Source: Fasciola hepatica (taxonomy: Eukaryota > Platyhelminthes > Trematoda > Plagiorchiida > Fasciolidae). From it: 64,000 nt of DNA. The position numbers were made by a program, and so were the translations under genes. The stretch spans positions 20,850,501 through 20,914,500 of the forward strand of contig CANUEZ040000067.1 in NCBI GenBank assembly GCA_948099385.1. Reading direction: 5' to 3'. Below, one piece after another: positions 10,401-22,392 of this stretch; position 1 is the stretch's first letter, and each line of letters starts with the position of its first letter. The notes below the pieces were generated by a model, which ran no database searches, was not told the DNA's origin, and was given only the letters and a program-made list of their open reading frames with translations.

Positions 10401-13400
10401 GATGAAGTTCCTGCAGTGTAGTTATTCCCGTGCCAACAACTGCGACTCCTTGGGTGGTATCACTTGAGCCCCCATCGGAAGTAAAAGTAGAGTCATACGT
10501 TCGATCACTAAGGCAGAGGAAAGCAGCAGGTCCCGACGAACTTCCCCCAGTTCTTTTCAAACTGGGTGGGAATGTTTTGATAAAATCACTTACCGCTTTG
10601 CTCCGTGACATTTTAACGAGGAGCGTATTCCGTTAATATGGAGTGAGTTGTTGATTGTTCCCATCTTCAAGAATGGAATACACGATGACTGTAGTAACCA
10701 TCGTGGGATTAGCTTAATTCCGGTGGTCACCAGAGTATTAGCCTCAATTCTACTGCACCGTCTTAAGCCCACTCGCAAGAAGAATGCCCGCGAACAGCAA
10801 GCTGGATTCCGCCCAGGTCGAGGATACATCGACCAGATTTTTATTCTTCGCCGACTACTTGAAACGCGTCACACGCAACATTGACCTACAATAATAATTT
10901 TTTTAGACTTGAAAGGCGCTTTCGATTCAGTTGATCGAATAGCGCTTTTCAGTGTTCTTCATCGAAAAGGTATACCCCAGAAGTTCGTGAACCTACTGAG
11001 ATCATTGTATTCTCATACTTGTGGCCGTGTTAGAGTTTACGGTGAACTATCCGGTCGGTTCGAAACGACCAGTGGTGTTCGACAGGGATGTCCCATATCT
11101 CCATTCCTTTTCAACTTCGTCATGGACGAAATAATGGAGAGTGCGTTGCAAAATCTTCAGGATGTAGGCGTCGAACTAGGAAATAGTGGAAAGCTATGTG
11201 ACCTAGATTACGCAGACGACGTTGTCTGCTTGTTTGAATCCACGGAACATGCTCAACGTGCACTAGATAGACTCTCAAGAGCTGTAGTTCCATTCGGCAT
11301 GCGTTTTGCACCTTCAAAGTGTAAAGTGATGTTACAAGACTGAACGTCAACGATTCCGAGCTTGATGCTCGATGGGGAGGATGTGCTGTCAGTTGTCGAC
11401 CACTTCACCTACCTCGGCAGCAGTGTGACGACGGATGGGAGCACAATAGTAGAGGTGAGCACGCGTATATCCAAAGCTCGAGCGGCGTACGCTGGACTGA
11501 AGCACTTGTGGCATCGAATTGACATTTCACTGAAGTTGAAAGGTCGTGTATATTGTGCTGCAGTGCGTTCAGTTTAGTTGTACGGTTGCGAGATTTGGAG
11601 TCTGCGTGCTGGAGATATTCGTCGTCTTGAGGTTTTCGACCATTGATGCTTGCGTAGTATCGCTAGGATTGGGTGGAATGACCGAGTGAGCAATGCTGAG
11701 GTCAGAAATCGAGTATTGGGTATTAATTCGGAGAACGTTTTGTCACAGGGTATCCAGTGTAGTAGACTTCGTTGGTTGGGGCACGTGTTACGTATGTCAA
11801 CCACACGTCTACCGTGCCGTGTCCTATTCTCCGTTCCTCCTACGGAGTGGAAGAGACCGCGTGGAGGTCAACAGATGAAGTGGCAGCGAGGAATGAGAAA
11901 ATGTACAGCAGACTTAGGAAAAGTAGGTGCTTCACGTCTTCGTGGTTGGGGTCCAAAAGATCCGTCTACCAGTTGGCTGGAGACACTGAAGGATATGGCA
12001 GCGAACCGCGAACAGTGGAGATCGTGTTGTCACTTTCTATCGAATCAGAATGATTGATCGATGTGCGTTTGTACAATTAGACTGTGTATTCCGTGTGTTG
12101 GCTACTAGGGCATTCTTTCCTTTTCCCACCTTTGTAGGTCCAGTCCTTGTCCATCTTGTACATTCATACTTTTTAATTCAGCGTGCAACATGGTGAGAAA
12201 TGCAGTGGTCAGCGGGGCTTGCCCTACTGTTTAACGCTGTACGATGATGACGATGAATGGTGTTTGAGGTATGTTCCGGTGCTGCGTTAACGCCTTATTG
12301 CTCTGTGGGTCAAACTACGGACTCAAGGGCTCTTGTTTAGGTTACCAAAGGAGACCCCTTCTGCGGTGTGGGCAGCTGTGAGTTATGGGTCATCAAAATT
12401 TTTTTTAGCGTAATTCACTTGAAACTACCTGCTAATTTTCCTTCCTCCTTATTGCGGGTCAGGAGACGTAGATTTGTTTTCACGTTACTTTTCTGCGTTC
12501 ACTGTCCGCAAATCGAGGTAGGCCAACGGGCTGCCCTAGCTTAAACTCGAAAAACTTGAAATGGACGTAGGCTGTCTCCAAAACGCGCATACAAAACCCG
12601 ACGGCCGCGATAACACTTCGCATTTCAGGTACAGGGGTGTATGGGGTGTATGAGAGGAGTAGCACTTCTGAGCTGGTTGACTGTCGTGTCCCTTGGGGCA
12701 TCCTCCATCTCTTTGGTCTCCATCATTCACCCAACTCTCACCTGTGGCTCCACGAAGCTGAAGCAGAGTTCCCTCTCTGTTATTCAACCTTTGTCTTCTG
12801 TCCCTAACCATCCCTCTTTGCCCCATCTATCTACCCATAATGCTCCCATTGATAACACGGTCGATACTCGCAACGATTCATTGTCAAATAGTGTCGGGAA
12901 TAATCCTCTGACTGGTAACTCACATTTTCTCAAGCCCCGTCAGCCTCTGAATCTCGGCTCCTTCAACGTGCGTACACTCATGCAGGCCGGTCAGCAGGCG
13001 TGCCTAGCCCTCACAATGAACTCTCTGAAGATTGATGTTTGCTGCTTAAGCGAAACGCGTATCCAGGATTCGAGCAGTGTGATTCAACTAACTGCTCCAG
13101 GTATCTCATCGAGGTATATTCTGCGCACCTCAGGAGACGAAGCAGCTAGAGCTGTGGGTCAACGTGGTGTAGGAATTGTCTTGACTGACAAGGCTGAGGC
13201 TGCCCTATTAGACTGGATCCCTGTTAACAGTCGTTTATGTGCTGTGAGACTCCAAGGGTCCGTCGGCGTTCGAAAGGATAGTTGTGTTAAACGCAATTTG
13301 TTCGTGATCTCGGCGTACGCCCCAACGGACTGCAGCTCAGACTTGCAGAAAGATGAGTTCTATGATGCCCTCGCCACTCTCGTTCGCAGCAGTAAAGGTT

Positions 13401-16400
13401 CCGACATTGTAGTGCTAGCTGGTGACTTCAATGCACAAGTTGGCAAACTCAGTGTGTCAGAAGCCTGTTTAGGTGGGCGTTGTGCTTTACCCGCTGAGCG
13501 CACAGATAACGGGGATAGGCTTCTCCAATTTTGTGCAGACAATCGATTGTTCTTGTCTAGCACCAATTTCCGACACAGCTCGCGTCGCACAGCGACATGG
13601 CGCTCTAACTCTACAGGTACCTTTAGTCAAATTGACCATATCGCCGTAAGCTACCGATGGCGCAGTTCTGTTCAGAACTGTAGATCTTACTGGTCCACGT
13701 ACGTAGAGTCGCACCATGCGTTAGTTTTAATGCGATTATCTCTCCAGCTCCATGGCCATCGTCGCAAAACGCAAACCGGATTAGCCGTGCAACGTTTGTG
13801 TGATCCAGACGTTTGCACCCGTTATGAGCAGAAGTTAGCACATGAGCTAGGATCCACGGAGAACAGTAATGTAGATGAGCATTGGTCTCATATCAAACAG
13901 GCGATGCACGTTGCAGCAGGTTTTGCCTGTGGTCCTGGATCCGTTGCCCATCACAGACACTGGATCTCGCAAGAGTCGCTGAGTATAATGGAGCAAAAGC
14001 GTCAGCTTTCGAACCGTAAAGAGATGAATAAGATGCGGAGAAAACTGCAAAGACAAGTTACGCGAAGCCTTAAGAAGGATCGCGAAAATTGGTGGGTCAA
14101 TGTAGCCGAAGAAATGGAAGTGGCAGCTGCTTCAGGTAACAGTCAAAGACTGTTCAAACTTATTCGTGACACCAGTGGACGGCGAACTCAGGTCAGTGAA
14201 GCGATTTGCAGTAGGAATGGAGAACCCATCCATAACAAACAGCAAAGGCTTGACCGATGGGCCGAATACTTCAAGGAACAGTTAAGCTGGCCGCACGCTA
14301 GTGTAGTTACTCCCGTGTCAACAACTGTGACTCCTTGGGTGGTATCACTTGAGCCCCCATCAGAAGTAGAAGTAGAGTCATGTATTCGATTACTAAGGCG
14401 GGGGAAAGCGGCAGGTCCCGACGAACTTCCCCCAGTTCTTTTCAAACTGGGTGGTGAGGCATTGATAAAATCACTAACCGCCTTCCTCCGTGACATTTGG
14501 AAGGAGGAGCGTATTCCGTTAATATGGAGTGAGTTGTTGATTGTTCCCATCTTCAAGAAGGGAATACGCAATGACTGCAGTAATCATCGTGGGATTAGCT
14601 TAATCCCGATAGTCACCAAAGTATTAGCTTCGATTTTGCTGCACCGTCTTACACCGGCTCGCGAGAGGAATGTCCGCGAACAGCAGGCTGGATTCCGCTC
14701 AGGTCGAGGATGCACCGACCAGATTTTTACTCTTCGCCGACTACTTGAAACGCGTCACACGCACCGCCGACCAACGATAATGCTTTTCTTAGACCTGAAA
14801 GGCGCCTTCGATTCAGTTGATCGAACATCGCTTTTCAGCACTCTTCATCGAAAAGGTATGCCCCAGAAGTTCGTGAACCTAATGAGATCATTGTATTCTC
14901 ATACTTCTGGCCGCGTAAGGGTTTACGGCGAACTATCTGGTCGGTTCGAAACGACCAGTGGTGTTCGACAGGGATGCCCTTTGTCTCCATTCCTTTTTAA
15001 CTTCGTCATGGACGAAATAATGGAGAGTGCGCTGCAAAATCTTCGGGATGTAGGGGTCGAACTAGGAGATAGTGAAAAGCTATGTGACTTAGATTACGCA
15101 GACGACGTTGTCTGCTTGTTCGAATCCACGGAACATGCTCAGCGTGCACTAGATAATCTCGCAAGAGCTGTAGCTTCATTCGGCATGCGCTTTGCACCTT
15201 CAAAGTGCAAGGTGATGTTACAAGACTGGACGTCAACGATTCCGAGCTTGATGCTCGATGGGGAGGTGCTGTCAGTTGTCGACCACTTCACCTACCTCGG
15301 TAGCTGCGTGACGACGGATGGGAGCACAGTAGTAGAGGTGAGTACGCGGATATCCAAAGCTCGAGCGGCGTACGCTGGACTGAAGCACTTGTGGCGCCGA
15401 TCCGATATTTCACTGAAGTTGAAAGGTCGTGTATACTGTGCCACTGTGCGTTCAGTTTTGTTGTACGGTTGCGAAACTTGGAGTCTGCGTGCTGAAGATA
15501 TTCGTCGTCTTGAGGTTTTCGACCATCGATGTTTACGTAGTATCGCTAGGATTGGGTGGAATAGCCGAGTAAGCAACGATGAGGTAAGAAAGCGAGTATT
15601 GGGTACTAATTCAGAGAACGTTTTGTCACAGCGTATCCAGCTTAGTAGACTTCGTTGGTTGGGACACGTGTTACGTATGGCAAACACACGTCTACCGCAC
15701 CGTGTCCTCTTCTCCGCCCCTCCTAGGGAGTGGAAGAGACCACGTGGAGGTCAACAGATGACGTGGCAGCGAGGAATGAGAAAATGTACAGCAGACTTAG
15801 GAAAAGTAGGTGCTTCACGTCTTCGTGGTTGGGGTCCAAAAGATCCGTCTACCAGTTGGCTGGAGACACTGAAGGATATGGCAGCGAACCGCGAACAGTG
15901 GAGATCGTGTTGTCACTTTCTATCGAATCAGAATGTTTGATCGGTGTACGTTTGTACAGTTAGACTGTGTATTCCGTGTGTTGGCTACTAGGGCATTCTT
16001 TTCTTTTTCCACCCATGTAGGTCCACTCCCTGTCCATCTTGTATATTCATACTTTTTAATTCAACGTGCAACATGATGAGAAAGGCAGTGGTCAGTAGGG
16101 CTTGCCCTACTGTTTAACGCTGTACGATGATGATGATGATGAAGCTGAAGCATGCATCAGCGGCCACACCCCGGCAAACCGCTCGACAGGCGGGCTAAAC
16201 CAGATTGAGGGTTACCGAGGTCTAAAAAACTTCGGCGAGACGGTGTTCGGCATGCGAAGACAGATCCTCCTGAATGGGCGGACGAGATCTACTGAACCAA
16301 CGGCCACAAAGGAGACCTGTTCAACTGCCTAATCCGGCATTCCAGAGGAGGCGAACGAATCGTACAGCAGGTCACCGGCTCCTCTGGAAACACCCTGCTG

Positions 16401-19400
16401 CCTTGCAGTCTGCACTTGGGTGTGCAAGGGCTAGAGGTGCAACCTCGAACAAACAGGCCGAACGGTGCTGGGGACACCGCTTCGTACCCTACTCCCGCGA
16501 CTCTCTATGATTATTCACGAAACCTCAAGCGCTCATCATGCTACGGCGTCCCCGGTAAGCGACGCGCCTCGTGTCCCGGCGGTCGAGGTGATAAGACAAC
16601 AAGCTGGGATTATTCGCTGCAGGAAAAGAACACACAGCCTGTTGGAATGTCAGGACGTTTCTAGACGTCGGCAGTCAGTGCATCACAATGCGACTCTACA
16701 CGCCTATGACGTAGATATTGCTTGCCTCTCGGAAGTCCGCCTGCCCAACTCAGGTAGCCGACAAATAAAGGTCCCTGGTGTGGATACATCCTACTGGCTC
16801 TATCACTGTGGCCCGAAAGGCAACTCCGGTCTCTACGGTGTCGCGTTTGCTCTGAACAAAGCAGCTAATGATGCAATGATCTCTCGGGAACCCGTCTCAT
16901 CCAGACTCGCCTTGGCACGTTTTAAAGGCTCCCCGCACGACTTGACGGTGATCGCGATCCATGCCCCAACCAATTCGGCTGATGACGAAACCAAAGACGA
17001 ATTTTACACTAATTTGCAGGAGGTAATCAACCGGGTTTCGAGGCGCGATGTACTTTTCATCGCAGGAGATTGGAACGCTCGCACAGGTACGGCCGACGAA
17101 TCTACTCGCCATATTCTCGGGAGATTCGGCCTTGGTCAACGCTGCGAGAACGGTGGCCGACTGATTGGTTTAGCCGACATCAACAGAATGGTTGTCTGCA
17201 GCACTCGATTTCAACACCCCAAGAAGCATCTACTCACATGGTACTCCAATGATGGTCGCACTGCACACCAACTCGACCACATCCTGGTGAGAGCCCGTTG
17301 GGCCTCGTCTGTGGAGGACTGCCGAGTGTACCGAGGTGCAATAACGGGCCACACAAACGGCACCGACCATGTCCTCCTACGCACATGTTTCAAAGTTCAT
17401 CTGTCTATACGTGCTAAAGTGTCTGCACCCTCTCGGATAAACGTTGCTGCCCTAGAAAATCCAGAGAAGCGGGAAGCGTTGTCACGAGCAATCACAATCC
17501 GACTAACCAGCGCAACCAATGCACAGGCAGATGAAGTTTCTGTGGGAGGGCAGTGGACTCGAATGATGACGACAATCAAGGAAGCTTCTTGGGAGAACGA
17601 AAAGGCGGACAAAGGATTGGATCTCGGAGAGCACGCTCCAGCTGTCAACCAGAGCACACGAAGCGCGACTGGCAGGTAGTAACGAACGCCGCAGACTGCA
17701 ACGAGAGGCCACACGCTCCGCCAAGGCTGATCGCATAAGATACTGGATAGAAATAGCCGAAAAAATGGAGACCGCGTCCGGAATTGGCGACTTCGGTAAA
17801 CTGTTCCGTCTTATTCGCAACGCCGCTAATAGGTTTTGTAAGCAAAATTTCCTTCTTCGTGACACGGCAGGAAACTTAATACCTGAACAGATCAAGAAAA
17901 TGGACCGATGGGTGGAATACTTTAGTCAGCTTCTCAACCGGCCTACGGACCACCGGACGGACCAACCAATATCAACCCCTCCAGCCCAGTACGAAAGCAA
18001 CTGTGACCCGCCAAACACCGCGGAAATCACGGAGATGATAAACAAACTGAAAGACAGAAAGGCTGCTGGGGAAGATGGCATCCCTCCAGAAGTGTATAAA
18101 GCATGTTCATCGTCATTGATTGACAGGTTGTGTACACTTTTTGATTCCATTTGGAGAGCGGAAGCATTTCCACCGGACTGGGGAATGTCCATACTGCTGC
18201 CCATTCCGAAGAAAGGTGATAAATCGGCATGCGAGAACTACCGAGGGATTAGCCTGATCGATGTGGCCGCAAAGATCTTTGGTTCGTTGTTACTAACCCG
18301 TTTTTCCGAGGCAAGAGACCAGCGCACTCGCCAGAACCAAGGGGGTTTCCGCCGTGGCAGAGGCTGTGTGGATCAAATCTTCACACTGCACCGAATACTG
18401 GAGCACCGCTTTAAGTTCCAGCAGCCGACGGTAGCTTGTTTCATCGACTTCCGGGCAGCTTTTGATTCGGTGAACCGCGAGTCTCTTTGGACCATAATCC
18501 AATCCGATGGAATGCCCGATAAGCTTTTAAAGCTGTTAAGGGGATACTACTCGACAACCGGTGCTAGGGTTCGTATGTACGGTGAAGAGTCCCGCGAGTT
18601 CACACTCACTACCGGAGTTAGGCAGGGCTGTCCCCTCTCACCGGTGCTGTTCAACTACGCCATCGATTGGACAATGCGACAGGCATTACACAACTACCCT
18701 GGCGTCTAGCTTAGCCAGGAAATATACATCTCGGACCTGGAGTTCGCGGATGATATTGTCGTGCTTGGAGACCCTCCCGTTACGCTACAACCAATCCTCG
18801 ACCGAACCAATTCCTTCGCGAGGTCCATCGGACTTGAAGTAAACTCGACCAAAACAAAGGCTTTCACAACCCATCTGGGCCCGACAATTCAACAACTGTC
18901 GATGAATGACCAACCAGTCAAATACGTCCCTTCATTCAAATACCTAGGCTCAACTCTGCTTCCGAACGGCCAGGCAAAAGATGAAGTGGTATTACGGATC
19001 GACAGCGCCAGGAGAGCCTTTCTTCAGCTAAGACGAACGCTGTGGACTCGCAGTGAAATCAGCTTAAGAACCAAAACTCGCGTTTACCGTGCTGTCATTC
19101 GGCCCGTACTCATCTATGGCTGCGAAACCTGGCCACTACGAGCTGAGGATACCAGAAGGCTGGAGGTTTTCGACCACTGGTGCCTGCGGCAAATCCTCAA
19201 AGTCAAGTGGCGCGACAGGGTGTCCAACGACGAGGTAAGGAGACGATGCTGTGATATCGATGCTCTCCCCGTCCTCCTCCAACGTCGACGACTTCAGTGG
19301 TTCGGCCATACGCTTCGGCGACCCGAGTCGGAACTAACCAAGCAAACACTCTGCCCCACTCCCTGCTCTGGTTGGCGTTGTCGCCTTGGTGGGCAGCTCA

Positions 19401-22313
19401 AAACGTGGACCAGTACAATCGAGAAAGACGTAGAGCTTCTAGGCCTTCGGTCAGTCTATGGAGCCCGGCGATGGAAAAAGGACTGGATCAAGATCTGTAC
19501 GGAGCTCGCCTCCGACCGCCGCGCGTGGTCAGCAATGGTTCGTGATATCCATGGAGCCGACTTATCCTCTCGCAGGAGATAGTCGCGTAAAAGTATAAGT
19601 AAAGTACAACCTCATTCCCTGGGTCTGGGACACCAGCTGATTCCTAACCTAAGTAGCTGTGAGCAACGGTGACTTGCGTAGTGTACGTGGCATAAGCTGT
19701 GGCGGTAGGTAACAGCTGCAGTCATTTCCGTCTGATTTAATTACTGATTCACGAAAAATTAGCGTCAGCAAACTGATCAGGAATGCAAGCAACTCACTTA
19801 TTCATAATGAAAATCGTCTTCATCTTTTAGCGGACCATTTCGTCTCCAATAAATGTACTGAATAGCACAGTAGATAGGATTATAGATATAGATACAAATC
19901 CTCCGTTCGAGGCAGAGATTCTCCGCGAAATATGCCATCTTGAAAGACATAAGACTGCTGGAATCGACGAATTGCCTCCGTGTTTTCGATGACAGTAGCC
20001 CATCATTGAAATTTTAGTTGAAAAAACTGGTTTGTTATAGGCGAAGGGGGAACCTTTGCACCTTCGGTCGTTTCGAAATCCGCCCGAGACAAGCTGTGAC
20101 TACGAAGGGAAGCTTACATGCTGACGCCAGGTCTTAAAAATGTCCCGAAGTCGTCCATATTTACCATCTAGATGGGGCAGCTTATAATCTTAGGGAAAAT
20201 TTTTCAACCACTTATCTCTGTCAGAGCAACTCTGTCGTTTACTGTTTTGATGGTGGTTTTCTTTTACCCTCAATTGAGTTGTCCGACCCAGTTTCACCTC
20301 AACAAATTCCTACTGTACAGCCGTTTCGATAATTATGGAGACTCAGCCTCAGTGTATTGATGTTTTTAATCAATTAGTCTTCTGATATGTGCACAGCTTC
20401 AAACATCTGAGAAATTCAAATAATAAGCTGTGCCCGTCTTAGTAAGCCACTTTCACGCATAGCGGCCCCTTTAAAATTCCATTGTGCGTGTTGACACATC
20501 TATTTACATCTATGTTTTGCACGTTTCAGACGAAACTGTCGAAGATATTGGAAGTCAAAAAGCGCTGTGTTGATGAATTGCAGGATTTAAATGATGAAGC
20601 TGAGCGAAAGGTGCGCTCCATTTTGTCCGTTGGCCTAATAGCACTCGTTTAGATTTCCAATAAGACGGATTTGTCGCTTGAATTTCAACACACCTATATG
20701 ACTTTGGTGGTGCAGCTGGAAAGACTAAATCGGGAATTGAATCAGTACTTGGCCCATGTGCTTCAGTATGCCAACGAGGTAAGTGCCTGGCAATCTAAAT
20801 ACAATTTCCATCATCCAGGTTTCCAGAACAGTTTGCATGCTACGTTTTTCCATCTGAGGGCATGAAAAGCCATTGACGTTTTTTTTCCTTTTTCGAGGAG
20901 AGTGTACTGCTTCCACAAAGTTTTTAAGGTACTATTAGCCTGCAGGCGGCAAATGAAAGGAAACCGTACGTTTAAGATGAGTTGGGATTTTGAGTTTTTC
21001 GAGCTCATAACTGGGTTACACACGTAGTTGAATTACTCAGATAATGGGGGGGGGGGGGGAAGGGGGGGGGAGAGGGTTGGGTGTGGAGATTTACACCGGA
21101 GAAAGATACTTTCAAAATTTGTCCCGTTGAATTCTCGACGATGCTCAACCATGTCTTCAGTTGATCTCCAAGGCATCAGTCATATCAAACAGGCAGGTAG
21201 TGGTCGAGTGGTTTAGATCGTTTGATTACCACATCGGAGGTTGGAGATTCAAATTCCCACCACCACCGGTCACTTTGGCGATAGACAGTAATGCCCACTG
21301 TCGTCCGGCTCGCTACGACACCTGACCTAGTGGAAACCTATATCGCTCTCCACTCCAAGTTTTAGGTTTTAGTAGCCGGTTATTTTTGGTAGTGCACTGG
21401 ACTTTGTGGCTATGGGGTGTGCCCCTTCCACTGTACTCATGCGCAAACATTTAATGAAAAAGGGCCGAGAGCGAGCCGCCAGACAAAGGCAATACGATGT
21501 TGTTAGACGGCGTGGCGGGTTTTTCACCTGGCAGTGAACTCTACATAAAACCCACAGAAGCCCACAGACAGCGATGTAACGTGCGCGAATGTGACCAGCC
21601 AGTAAAAAAGCCATTACCTCTTGCCTATTACTCAGCTATCCTGAGTGGAGTAAGATCCTTTGGAACGCGTTGGACATTCTCAGTTGGCAGACCAACATCC
21701 ATCCGAAGACTCGAAAGGCTCCCGGAGAAGACGGTCTCGCACCGGATATAAATGAATCCCCTCTGTTGATTCTACTCAGATCCCTCCACAGTCTATTTTG
21801 CTTTTCTATTACACATAAAGTAAATTACAGTAAAAGGGGTAAACCCCATAATCAGAAGACACTGTAAAAGTGGGTTGAGGGGAAACATTCACGTTAAAAC
21901 CAGTTTATTGATTCTGCTTTTAAAGAGGAAAAGGTTGTAAGTGGGTTGGAAGACAGAACGAAGAAGAGTGTTCCATAGCTTAACGGTCCACGGAAAGAAA
22001 GTGGATCGAACGATAGAAGTGCGACATCTGGTGACAGAAACTTGATAGGGATGACTAGTTGCCTGGGTACGTGATGGTCGGGAAAACGTTTTGGTAGGAG
22101 GAACTGCCGGAGAAATCTCAGAATAACAAAATCTAGAATAGTATCAGCAGAGAAGAGAAAACGAAGCAGCAGCCCAACGATGAGCTAGTGACTGCAGAAT
22201 ACAGGTTAAAGAAGAGTCGTCGATCAGCCGGATGACCTTTCGTTGAACCCGATAACGAAGAGGAAGAGAGGCAGTGGCACCTGCACCTCACACGTGACTG
22301 CACTATTCAAGTG

Positions 22314-22392
<79 letters not shown>

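Larger units (their letters stand above)
12632..19608 (+). mobile_element. RTE-B non-LTR retrotransposon, split by a nested RTE-A
   Basis: The 5' untranslated region (from about 12632) is shared with the copies near 37757 and, inverted, 30420. It is interrupted at 12765 by RTE-A and resumes at 16141. Endonuclease (to about 17600), RT and C-terminal domain (to 19582) follow. The short 3' tail (TCGCGTAAAAGTATAAGTAAAGT) resembles those near 39892 and 50176. Two frameshifts and one nonsense codon make it inactive. Domain order, the VRQGC and FADD motifs and the C-terminal VFDHWCLR region fit the RTE clade. The exact 5' end is uncertain. Confidence 0.8.

Noticed and set aside
15292..15687. A minus-strand frame opposite the RTE-A C-terminus
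   Set aside because: Antisense shadow of the coding frame; it recurs opposite every RTE-A copy.
12641..15940. The 1099-codon frame as a host gene
   Set aside because: It has endonuclease and RT domains, target duplications, a repeat tail and many relatives in the window; it is a retrotransposon.
21290..21330. A hammerhead ribozyme core (CTGA...GAAAC) in SINE-1
   Set aside because: The GAAAC is not conserved in the other copies (GAACC, GGACC) and no flanking stems are evident.
22314..22392. A CRISPR-like or coding repeat array
   Set aside because: It is an uninterrupted 3-bp microsatellite continuous with an RTE 3' end, with no spacers.
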